A stretch of 41,414 nucleotides of DNA, taken from the NCBI GenBank assembly GCA_902478605.1, contig CABSLQ010000025.1, forward strand, positions 1 through 41,414, read 5' to 3'. A program made the translations under genes and the position numbers. Under the pieces are notes generated by a model. It was not told the DNA's origin, did no database searches, and worked only from the letters and a program-made list of their open reading frames with translations. Source of the stretch: an uncultured Oscillospiraceae bacterium (GTDB lineage Bacteria; Bacillota; Clostridia; Oscillospirales; Acutalibacteraceae). Positions within the stretch are counted from its first letter, which is position 1; each line of letters starts with the position of its first letter. Shown piece after piece: positions 34,473 to 41,414 of this stretch.

Positions 34473-35207
34473 TCAAGGCAGTCTCGGGATTTGCCGGCGA
34501 AATTTCCCCGGCGGCATCCCATAATGGGCGGTGAACTGCCGGCAAAGAGATTTGGCGTCCAGAAATCCCGTTTTCTCCGCGATCTCTTCCAGGCCGTCTT
34601 CCCCGTGGAGCAGATGAACCGCCTCTTTCAGCCGGAATCGAATGAGATACTGATAGGGGGACATGTGCATCCGCTGCCGAAAAAGCCGAAAAAAATGAGC
34701 TTCACTGTAACCGCAGAACCGGCTGAGCTCCGCAACCGTCAGCGGTTCCCGGTAGTGATCGGCGATGTAGAGCAGCACCCCTCCCAGAGCGGCGTCCGGA
34801 GCGGACAGGATGCCCCGCTCCAGCAACAGGGTTTCCAGTGTCCCGGCGGCGGCGGTCATAGTCTCGGTGAGATTTTCCGCCCAGGCCCGTTCCAGCGTAT
34901 CCAGCAGACAGGCAAGAAGCGGATCCTGGTCCAGGGCCAGGCTATTCATCTGGCCGTTCTCCGCGGGAAACAGGTCCAGATGCAGATAAAAGCAATTCAT
35001 GGGCGGAACCGGACGGCTCGAAATCCGATACGGTGCATTGGAAGGAAGCACATACAGACGACCGGCCGGCAGCACCTGCGATCCTTCCGCGCCGGTATAG
35101 AGGATCTCTCCCTGATACACGCGATAGAGTCGGGTAAAAGCCGGGGTATCGGTCTCCGATGCAGTCCAGTCCGGACTGACGGTGACTCGGCCGCAGACCA
35201 GCAGCAT
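34473..35207 (-). CDS. AraC-family transcriptional regulator
   Basis: A 244-residue regulator. The N-terminal half (about 1-130) looks like a small-molecule-sensing cupin domain. The C-terminal half holds the two helix-turn-helix units (LTVAELSRFCGYSEAHFFRL, then GLEEIAEKTGFLDAKSLCRQ) and the family end GMPPGKFRR. AAGGAG lies 9 nt before ATG 35207. It shares an operon with glycyl radical enzyme 1 and is divergent from enzyme 2, so it probably controls both. The inducer is unknown. Confidence 0.93.
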   Translation of the reverse strand: MLLVCGRVTVSPDWTASETDTPAFTRLYRVYQGEILYTGAEGSQVLPAGRLYVLPSNAPYRISSRPVPPMNCFYLHLDLFPAENGQMNSLALDQDPLLACLLDTLERAWAENLTETMTAAAGTLETLLLERGILSAPDAALGGVLLYIADHYREPLTVAELSRFCGYSEAHFFRLFRQRMHMSPYQYLIRFRLKEAVHLLHGEDGLEEIAEKTGFLDAKSLCRQFTAHYGMPPGKFRRQIPRLP

Positions 35208-35231
35208 GGGCGTACACTCCTTACAAGATAG

Positions 35232-35243
35232 TTTTCGCGAAAA
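35232..35243. promoter_or_regulatory. 12-bp palindrome between divergent glycyl-radical operons
   Basis: TTTTCGCGAAAA is a perfect palindrome 25 nt upstream of the AraC start codon and just upstream of the promoter for enzyme 2, a plausible regulator site. Confidence 0.45.
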
Positions 35244-35261
35244 TCCCGGTGGGTTTTCCGG

Positions 35262-35290
35262 TTGTTCCGGCAGCAGAGAAGCCGTATACT
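35262..35290 (+). promoter_or_regulatory. Promoter of glycyl radical enzyme 2
   Basis: TTGTTC (35262-35267), a 17-nt spacer and TATACT (35285-35290), 40 nt before the start codon. Confidence 0.6.
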
Positions 35291-35329
35291 GAAAGATAAT
35301 AGGAAAGCCCCGGAAAGGAAGGACTTGCC

Positions 35330-37492
35330 ATGCTATCCGATAGGCAGCATCTTCAGTATATCCTTGATTTTACAAATGTCTACCAAAAATTTTCTCCCGG
35401 CGGTACCAGGCCTCCGTCTCCGTCCCAGGCCATGGAAAGAGAGATCGCCTGCCAGCGCCTGCGCCTGGAAAACGCTTTTCTGCCGGTGGAACCGGGAGAC
35501 ATCTTTGCCGGGCGGTATCAGCATCTGGGGGTCTCCGTGGCGCCCCAGGAATACAGCCTGGGCTATATGATCAACGAAAGCGAATTCCAGCAGCTGATGG
35601 ATCGGGTGGAGGAAACGGACCGGATCCGGCTGGAGGAGATCCGCCGCTTTTGGAGGGAAAACGGCACTGCCGCCAAAATTCGGGCCGCCTATACCCCGGA
35701 GATGACCGCCGCCCTGCCCAGCGACCGGTATTTAACCGACAGAGGGGTGGGATTTCCCCTGTACCGTACCGGCGGAACCCATCTGGACTACAAAGCCCTC
35801 CTGCGCGGCGGCATTCCCGGGCTGAAGGAACGCCTCCTGGAAAAGCGGGAGAACGCCCCGGAAAGCAGCGAGGCGCGGACTCTGTATGAAAAGTTGGCGG
35901 AGGCTCTGGATCTACTGACCGCCCTGTGCCTGCGGTACCGGGAACAGGCCCGTGCTCTGGGATTGCCCGACATGGCCGATTCCCTGGACCGAATCGCCAG
36001 CGGGGCTCCCGAAAGCCTGCGGGATGCCCTGCAGCTGGTCCATTTATATGCCCTGGTCAGCGGCAGTTTGAATTACGGCCGGATGGACGACTGGTGCGGC
36101 CGGTTTCTCAAGGGTGATCCGGGAGAGCTGGACCTGGTGGTGGCCTTCTGGAAAGGCATCAACCAGCGGGGCTGCACCTGGGATGGACGGGTTATCCTGG
36201 GAGGCCGGGGCCGGGAGGATGAAGAAGCCGCTGATCGGTTTGCCCTGCTGGCCATGGAGGCCTCCCGGGTCTACCGGGACATTCTGCCCCAGCTGACCCT
36301 GCGGTTTTATGACGGACAGAATCCGGCCCTGCTGGAGAAGGCTTACAGCAATTATGCTGACGGCTGCGTATACCCCATGCTGTACCGGGATGAGATCAAT
36401 GTTCCGGCGGTACAGGATGCCTTCGGTCTGCCGGAAGAGGAGGCGGAGCAGTTCGTTCCCTTTGGCTGCGGGGAATACATCCTCGATCACCGCTCCCTGG
36501 GTTCTCCCAACGGCATCATCAATCTGCTGGAGGCCCTGAATCGGGTGATACTGGACGACAGCCGGGAATACCCCACCTTCGAGGATTTGTTCACGGCTTA
36601 CCGGCAGCTGGTGGAAAGCCAGGTGAGCGCTCTGGCAAAGCATCAGAGCCTGGAGGATCGGATCGCCGGGCAGGAGTGTCCCTACCTGTATCTGACCCTT
36701 TTGTATGACGACTGCATTGCCAGGGGCCGTCCCCTGCTGACCGGGGGCGCCCGGTACCGGGGAGGAACGCTGGAGACCTACGGCAACACCAACACCGCCG
36801 ACAGCCTCACTGCCATCCGCCGGATGGTATATGAAGATAAGCGCATGACCCTGTCGGAGCTGCGCCGCCTTCTGAGGGACAACTTCGCGGGAGGAGAAGT
36901 GCAGCGACAGGCTCTGCTGCGCTGCCCCAAATATGGGAACGATCTGGACGAGGCGGACGAGATGCTGGTGCGGGTCCACGAGCACATCTGCCGGTTTACC
37001 GCCGCCCAGGCGGCGCCCAATGGGCTGGCCAGCTATCTGGTGGTCATCATCAACAACAACACCAACACCTATTTGGGCCTACTGACCGGCGCTTCGGCAG
37101 ACGGCCGCCGGGCCGGTGAACCCATGGCCAACGCCAACAATCCGACCAGCGGCATGGATGTATCCGGTTTGACCGCCTTCCTGAATTCCCTGGTGAAGCC
37201 GGACTGCCACATTCACGCGGGAGCGGTCCAGAATATGAAGTTCTCCCGGGAATTGTTCCGCGATCACGGCGAGGTGGTCCGTGCCCTGATGAACGCCTAT
37301 TTCCGGAAAGGACAGCAGGCCATGTTTAATATCCTGGATAGAGGGGAGCTGGAGGATGCCCTGGCGCATCCGGAGCGTCACGGGGACCTGATCGTCCGGG
37401 TGGGCGGCTTCTGCGCCCGGTTTGTGACGCTGGACCGGGATACCCAAAAGGAAATTGTGTCCAGAATGCTGTATGGCGCGGACGCCGTATAA
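35330..37492 (+). CDS. Glycyl radical enzyme 2 (PFL-like)
   Basis: An intact 720-residue glycyl radical enzyme. The active-site loop FVPFGCGEYIL puts the thiyl cysteine at C380 with E382 following (the C-x-E pattern of dehydratase/eliminase-type members). The C-terminal radical loop is VRVGGFCARFV with the radical glycine probably G693. The sequence YGNTNTADSLTAIRRMVYED and NNPTSGMDVSGLTAFLNSL are typical family regions. GGAAGG lies upstream of ATG 35330. It differs strongly from enzyme 1, so they are not a recent duplication. It is followed 27 nt later by a UroD-like gene. No activating enzyme is present here. Confidence 0.93.
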   Translation: MLSDRQHLQYILDFTNVYQKFSPGGTRPPSPSQAMEREIACQRLRLENAFLPVEPGDIFAGRYQHLGVSVAPQEYSLGYMINESEFQQLMDRVEETDRIRLEEIRRFWRENGTAAKIRAAYTPEMTAALPSDRYLTDRGVGFPLYRTGGTHLDYKALLRGGIPGLKERLLEKRENAPESSEARTLYEKLAEALDLLTALCLRYREQARALGLPDMADSLDRIASGAPESLRDALQLVHLYALVSGSLNYGRMDDWCGRFLKGDPGELDLVVAFWKGINQRGCTWDGRVILGGRGREDEEAADRFALLAMEASRVYRDILPQLTLRFYDGQNPALLEKAYSNYADGCVYPMLYRDEINVPAVQDAFGLPEEEAEQFVPFGCGEYILDHRSLGSPNGIINLLEALNRVILDDSREYPTFEDLFTAYRQLVESQVSALAKHQSLEDRIAGQECPYLYLTLLYDDCIARGRPLLTGGARYRGGTLETYGNTNTADSLTAIRRMVYEDKRMTLSELRRLLRDNFAGGEVQRQALLRCPKYGNDLDEADEMLVRVHEHICRFTAAQAAPNGLASYLVVIINNNTNTYLGLLTGASADGRRAGEPMANANNPTSGMDVSGLTAFLNSLVKPDCHIHAGAVQNMKFSRELFRDHGEVVRALMNAYFRKGQQAMFNILDRGELEDALAHPERHGDLIVRVGGFCARFVTLDRDTQKEIVSRMLYGADAV

Positions 37493-37519
37493 CCCGCCGA
37501 ACAAAGGAGGAAAATTTTT

Positions 37520-38473
37520 ATGCAGTCAAGAGAACTGGTTAAGGCCGCTTTGACCTTTCACACAACGCCCCGCATTCCGGACGAATTCCATGATGTGGCG
37601 GGAGTATCCTACCTATATGGGAAAGGCCGCGCTTCCGGTGCAGCCATCAACACCCAGGGGATCCGGTACGATGAATGGGGTACCCAGTGGGTGGCCGCAG
37701 AGGACGGGGTGAGCGGTGAGGTGCGTCAGCCCCTTATCGACGACTGGAGCAAGCTGGAGGACTACCGGCCGCCCTACGATGTGCTGGAAGAGGCCGATCT
37801 GCGTGCGGTCAACGGCCAGTGTGCCGCCAGTGATAAATTCATTATCCCCATGTGGAACGGGGTCAGCTATAATCTGTTTGAGCGAATGCAGTGGCTGCGG
37901 GGAACCCAGGAGCTGTTTATGGACCTGGCTTTGGGGGAGCCCGCAGTACTTCGCCTGCGGGACATGGTGCACCAATATTTTATGGAGCAGGCGGCCCTGT
38001 GGGCAGATACCGATGTGGACGGTCTGCACATCGCCGACGACTGGGGAACCCAAACCTCTCTGCTGCTCTCCCCCGCCATGTGGCGGGAGGTGTTCCGGCC
38101 CTGCTATAAGGCTTATTGCGATCTGGCCCACGCCCACGGCAAATTTGTGGTAATGCATTCCGACGGCTACACCCTGCCCATTCTGGACGATCTCATCGAC
38201 ATCGGCGTGGACGCCATCAATACACAGATTTTCTGCATGGATATCGACCAGCTGGCGGCCCGGTATCATCACCGCCTGACCTTTTGGGGAGAAATCGACC
38301 GGCAGAATATCCTCCCCTTTGGCTCGCCGGAGGAATGCCGCCAGGCAGTGCACCGGGTGGCGGACGCCTTCTGCGCCTATGGCCGGACCGGTCTGGTGGG
38401 CCAGGCTTTCTGGGGGAAGGACATTCCGGAAGAAAACCTGGCGGCGGTATATGACGCCTGGTACCACTATTGA
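37520..38473 (+). CDS. Uroporphyrinogen decarboxylase-like protein (COG0407 type) 1
   Basis: A 317-residue TIM-barrel protein of the UroD/MtaA/CmuA superfamily. Characteristic regions are IADDWGTQTSLLLSPAMWRE (about 171-190), MHSDGYTLPILDDLIDIGVD (from about 212) and FWGEIDRQNILPFGSPEE. In this superfamily, members outside haem synthesis often move methyl groups between substrates, corrinoid proteins and thiols. AAAGGAGG lies 9 nt before ATG 37520. It is co-directional with and 27 nt after glycyl radical enzyme 2, so the two probably act on the same pathway. No corrinoid protein gene is present. Confidence 0.88.
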   Translation: MQSRELVKAALTFHTTPRIPDEFHDVAGVSYLYGKGRASGAAINTQGIRYDEWGTQWVAAEDGVSGEVRQPLIDDWSKLEDYRPPYDVLEEADLRAVNGQCAASDKFIIPMWNGVSYNLFERMQWLRGTQELFMDLALGEPAVLRLRDMVHQYFMEQAALWADTDVDGLHIADDWGTQTSLLLSPAMWREVFRPCYKAYCDLAHAHGKFVVMHSDGYTLPILDDLIDIGVDAINTQIFCMDIDQLAARYHHRLTFWGEIDRQNILPFGSPEECRQAVHRVADAFCAYGRTGLVGQAFWGKDIPEENLAAVYDAWYHY

Positions 38474-38615
38474 CGCCTTCACCGCCCGGAAATACGCACG
38501 AAAGCCAGCGGACGTTGTTCGGGTCACATGAACAGCCCTGCGCTATGCGGGGATGTCTGCCCCACCGTGTCACGGCAGATACCCTCTTGCCTTCATCTGT
38601 ATCCGTTAAAACAGC

Positions 38616-38651
38616 CAGAGCCCTTTCCGGCCTAAGCCGGAAAGGGCTCTG
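38616..38651. terminator. Hairpin between convergent UroD-like genes
   Basis: A perfect 16-bp stem (CAGAGCCCTTTCCGGC and its complement) with loop CTAA. A short T4 tract follows on the minus strand. It lies between the two convergent UroD-like genes and probably ends both. Confidence 0.75.
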
Positions 38652-38656
38652 CTGCT

Positions 38657-39715
38657 TTAGCGTTTGGCCAGTTCCCGGTAACAGGCATCGTAATACAAGG
38701 CGTTTTCCACCGGCGTGTTGGCGGGAATATGGTTGCCCACCGCCATAATAAATCCGGGGCAGTCCCGCCCGATATCCATGCAGCGCTTGACCTCGTTTCG
38801 GATATCCTCCCGGCTGCCGGACAGCAAAATCCGGGTGTCGGCATTGCCGACCAGCACATGCGTCTTACCGAACTTCTCCGCTGCCACCCTGAGATCGGTG
38901 CAGGGCTCCATGACAAAGCCGTTGGCGCCCGCATCCGCGATATCGTCCAGGAACATCGTGTAGTTTCCATCCGAGGTAAACAGCACGATTTTCCCTGCCT
39001 CCCGCAGAAGGGAGATACAACGCTTCAGATTGGGGAATACATACCGGCGGTACCATTCGGTTCGAAAGATCTGGCCCTCGGTCCAGCAAATGTCGTCGTG
39101 CACCATAATCACCGGTGCATCACAGGCCGCCAGAGCCTCAAAATACGGGCGAATGAAAGCACCGTACCGGTTGGTCACCTCTCCGAAGCCATCCGGATCC
39201 TCCCCGCAGGCCTCCAGCAGCATCTCCCAGCCAAAAACCGAAATCAGGCCGGACACACAGGTCACATAGGAACCGGTCATGGTCACCGCATCGGGAAAAT
39301 GCTGCCGGGCGGAGGCGTAGTCCGCATTCAGGGCGGCAATCACCGCCTTTTGATCCACCGGGCCGTATGCCTGAACCGGATCAAAAGCCAGTACCTCCTC
39401 CACCGAGGAAAAGGGGCAGGAGACGCGGGTGTCATAATCGACCCCGCCGGCCGCATATACCGCATGTCCCATACGGGTGTGCAGATCGCCGAAGATCTGC
39501 TCATGGACCCACACGTTCCATACCATGCCGTAATTCCAGGCCCGGACAAAGGCATCCCGGGCCCGTGTCTGTTCTTCCGGAGAGGACTGTTCATCCACCG
39601 GTATGCCGGTCACACGGGAAACCAGGGCCCAGTGCGTCTCGGCGGAATATTCCGTGCGGGGAATGGTGGCGGGTGCCTCCAGCCGGAGAGCCGCCATGCC
39701 GTCACTGAAGGACAT
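38657..39715 (-). CDS. Uroporphyrinogen decarboxylase-like protein 2
   Basis: A 352-residue member of the same UroD-like superfamily, only distantly similar to its neighbour. Visible regions are MVHDDICWTEGQIFRTEWYR, VLFTSDGNYTMFLDDIADAG, GFVMEPCTDLRVAAEKFG, and GNADTRILLSGSREDIRNEV with the C-terminal MAVGNHIPANTPVENA. ATG 39715 has AAAGGAG 8 nt upstream; a TTG at 39739 is less likely. It follows the truncated GH130 gene by 48 nt on the same strand. Methyl transfer or decarboxylation is a family-level guess; the substrate is unknown. Confidence 0.85.
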   Translation of the reverse strand: MSFSDGMAALRLEAPATIPRTEYSAETHWALVSRVTGIPVDEQSSPEEQTRARDAFVRAWNYGMVWNVWVHEQIFGDLHTRMGHAVYAAGGVDYDTRVSCPFSSVEEVLAFDPVQAYGPVDQKAVIAALNADYASARQHFPDAVTMTGSYVTCVSGLISVFGWEMLLEACGEDPDGFGEVTNRYGAFIRPYFEALAACDAPVIMVHDDICWTEGQIFRTEWYRRYVFPNLKRCISLLREAGKIVLFTSDGNYTMFLDDIADAGANGFVMEPCTDLRVAAEKFGKTHVLVGNADTRILLSGSREDIRNEVKRCMDIGRDCPGFIMAVGNHIPANTPVENALYYDACYRELAKR

Positions 39716-39763
39716 AAGGAACGCTCCTTTTGTTTTCAAAAATGAGGGCTGCGCCGGAGACGC

Positions 39764-40393
39764 TTACCCTTCCTTGCAATAATCGACCAGTTCCTGCACC
39801 GTGGTCTGTGCCAGACACATCCGGGTGTCTGCTCCGCCGTAATACAGATTGAGGGTGCCGTCCGGCATCTCCACCGCCCCGCCAGTAAACACCACATTGG
39901 GCGTCTGGCCGACACATTCATAGTCCTTTTCCGCCGCCAGAATGAAGCCGGAGGGAGCGTATTTCACAATGGACGGATCCTCCAGATCCAGCAGCATGAC
40001 CCCCAGATAATAGTTTTCGGTGGAGGCGGTCATCGCGGTGGCATGATAGATTTCCAGCCAGCCGTCCGGCGTCTTGATGGGGATAGCGCCCGCACCGCAT
40101 TTGGTGCGGTTCCAATGGTTGTTGTCTGGAATATCCAGGGGCAAATGATCCCCCCAGTATCGCATATCCGGGGAATAGCCCACCCATATGCTTCCGGTGC
40201 CGTTGACATCCTGAGGCCGCTCCAGACGGGCATACCGCCCTCCAATCTTCTCCGGGAAGAGTACGGCGTTGCGGTTGGAGGGAGGAGAGAGATAATCCAT
40301 GGGCTCAAAATGCTCAAAATCATCGGTTACCGCCATGGCGATACCGCAGCCCCAGCGTCCCAGCCAGGCGGCGTGGCAGACATACCCGAACAT
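39764..40393 (-). pseudogene. GH130 family glycosidase/phosphorylase, 5'-truncated
   Basis: The 209 residues match the C-terminal two-thirds of GH130 enzymes, which phosphorolyse or hydrolyse beta-mannosides: AVLFPEKIGGRYARLERPQD, GIWVGYS-like SIWVGYSPDMRYWGDH, KCGAGAIPIKTPDGWLEIYH, LGVMLLDLEDPS and PNVVFTGGAVEMPDG with YYGGADT. The N-terminal third, including the catalytic RxEDPR region, is missing. The reading frame is closed by a TGA just upstream of ATG 40393, at the point where the sequence becomes AT-rich. The most likely cause is a rearrangement or insertion at about 40390-40400. Confidence 0.82.
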
Positions 40394-40456
40394 AAATCAA
40401 TAAATTGGATAGCCATACGGCATCCGACCTATCTGTTTTCCAGTTCACCTCGCTCT

Positions 40457-40681
40457 CTACATAATCTGATTCTGCATAGACTGCTCTTGAGCCTGATCTC
40501 TCAGCTCCTGATCGATTTCCTCTTGAGTCAGTCTGCGGAATTCATCCTCACCGGGGACAATGCCAAGAGTTCTGCCATTATCCCAACTCATATGGATCGT
40601 TCCCATATCGTCTACATGTCTGACTGTTCCTCGGGTACCGCTTGCCACGGGTCTGTAAGGATCATTCATACTCAGAAGCAT
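40457..40681 (-). CDS. DUF4314 domain protein
   Basis: A 74-residue reading from ATG 40681 with the SH3-like DUF4314 core (SMNDPYRPVASGTRGTVRHV, MGTIHMSWDNGRTLGIVPGE) and a Glu/Gln-rich tail. The family-typical lead-in YPPGTRLM lies in the same frame upstream of that ATG, and the open frame reaches 40789 without a usable start codon, so the gene may have lost its 5' end. DUF4314 proteins are of unknown function and are common on conjugative elements. Confidence 0.7.
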   Translation of the reverse strand: MLLSMNDPYRPVASGTRGTVRHVDDMGTIHMSWDNGRTLGIVPGEDEFRRLTQEEIDQELRDQAQEQSMQNQIM

Positions 40682-40815
40682 GAGCCGAGTGCCGGGGGGA
40701 TATGCTTCCTTATACTTTTGGGCTTGTCTATTACATAGTTCATTTGCTTTCTTCCTTGCTTCCTTTGGAAAAGATACATTAGTATAAACTTATTTGAATT
40801 ATCCCATTATCCTAC

Positions 40816-40980
40816 TTAGCACGCCTTAATTTCTTCAGAGGGCTGTTCGTCTTCCCACCAGCCGTATCCTCGGGCAAGTCTGAAAAACTTGTCCACACTG
40901 TATGCACCGCCGATGGCGATATGCCGAATACCTTCCATCGTATAGATTTCACCGTCTTTTGCAAACAGCAAAGTCGGAAA
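40816..40980 (-). pseudogene. Metallophosphoesterase internal fragment
   Basis: A 54-codon stretch ending at TAA 40816 reads FAKDGEIYTMEGIRHIAIGG then AYSVDKFFRLARGYGWWEDE and QPSEEIKAC. It resembles an internal part of calcineurin-like phosphoesterases found on mobile elements (the GGAYSVDK and EDEQPSEEI regions). Neither the N-terminal metal-binding motifs nor the C-terminus is present. Confidence 0.55.
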
Positions 40981-40981
40981 C

Positions 40982-41414
40982 GATTCTGAGCTTGTTCTCG
41001 ATGAAGCTCCTGCTTCTGTTGCGATGCTGATAGGCGGAGATTCGGAAAAAGCAGAAAGAATTGCCGCTCACCGCTTGCAGATGGCTTCCATCCGCAAACA
41101 GTATCCGCATCCTTCACATCCGTATAAAATCGGTGTATATATTCGCTATTTCAATCAGACCAAGCATGAAAACTATCTTGAGAAGCACATTGCTCATTTC
41201 AAGGAAGCCATTGATTTATGTCCTAAGTGGACATTGGTTGATTTCTATATTGATGAAGGGCAAACCGCACCGAACATGGAGAATGCTCCCGAGTGGAAAC
41301 GCCTGATTGACGATTGCTTTACGGGTAAAATAGACCTCATTATCACGCAGAAGGTTTCCAAGGACTGTACATACAGATTGACGGGAGAAGTTCGTCCTAA
41401 TGAGAAGATAGCTT
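40982..41414 (+). pseudogene. Serine-recombinase-like protein fragment, runs off the window
   Basis: An open plus-strand frame without an obvious start (first ATG 41024, next 41081) reads ASIRKQYPHPSHPYKIGVYI, then HFKEAIDLCPKWTLVDFYID, WKRLIDDCFTGKIDLIITQK and VSKDCTYRLTGEVRPNEKIA. The DLIITQKVS segment is the resolvase-type motif of large recombinases. The usual catalytic serine context (YxRVS) is replaced by YIRYF, and the sequence after QKVS no longer looks like a recombinase, suggesting another junction near 41360. It abuts the phosphoesterase fragment in opposite orientation. Confidence 0.5.

Larger units (their letters stand above)
40394..41414. mobile_element. Patchwork of integrative-element fragments
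   Basis: From about 40394 the sequence becomes clearly more AT-rich than the rest of the window. It contains a DUF4314 gene, an internal phosphoesterase fragment and a serine-recombinase-like fragment in mixed orientation, all typical of integrative conjugative elements or phages of Clostridia. No end repeats or attachment sites were recognised. Confidence 0.55.

Noticed and set aside
41061..41306. An 81-codon plus-strand frame near the right end
   Set aside because: It is out of frame with the recombinase-like reading, which carries recognisable motifs; the 81-codon product does not resemble any family.

Overview
The window looks like a chromosome segment of an anaerobic, GC-rich Gram-positive gut-type Firmicute, probably of the Clostridia (Oscillospiraceae/Ruminococcaceae-like). 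This is inferred from strong AGGAGG ribosome binding sites, TTGACA/TATAAT-type promoters, many intrinsic terminators, a desulfoferrodoxin, two glycyl radical enzymes, an FtsZ of Firmicute type, a paired M16 peptidase locus (YmfF/YmfH) and a CotS/APH-like kinase. No rRNA, tRNA or CRISPR array was seen.

Layout. 1-2.7 kb: a membrane-anchored protein of unknown function, a 69-residue protein, a leaderless N-acetylmuramoyl-L-alanine amidase and a superoxide reductase that lacks one cysteine of its desulforedoxin centre. 2.7-3.2 kb: a hairpin-rich non-coding element (A). 3.2-6.9 kb: a small sugar-catabolic operon (PfkB kinase, frameshifted D-lyxose isomerase, class II aldolase) divergent from a ROK regulator. 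7.3-13.5 kb: ftsZ, malQ, an AEC transporter, a small membrane protein behind two LexA-like boxes, and an AbgT transporter. 13.6-18.3 kb: ymfF-ymfH-lgt-folD; Lgt carries an unusual acidic tail of about 100 residues. 18.4-25.7 kb: one 2,449-residue protein with the domain order of cyclic beta-1,2-glucan synthase. 26-31 kb: a LysR regulator, a second hairpin-rich element (B), and a sugar ABC importer (lipoprotein, two permeases, small membrane protein) with no ATPase gene. 31-32 kb: an APH-fold kinase.

32.2-40.4 kb is the most unusual part: two different glycyl radical enzymes on opposite strands around an AraC-type regulator, followed by two uroporphyrinogen-decarboxylase-like (methyltransferase-type) proteins and a 5'-truncated GH130 glycosidase. 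No activating radical-SAM enzyme is present. The first glycyl radical enzyme is split by an extra G in a G7 run. The last ~1 kb (40.4-41.4 kb) is visibly more AT-rich and is a patchwork of fragments typical of integrative elements (DUF4314, phosphoesterase piece, serine-recombinase-like piece).

Two signals stand out. (1) Elements A and B both lie between convergent genes, are strings of hairpins, and are bounded by the same inverted motif CTCAGnnTGTCrAArAA; they look like members of one repeat family. (2) The twin glycyl-radical-enzyme/UroD-like locus has no function I can assign. Everything here is from reading the sequence; family assignments are by motif recognition, not by database search.
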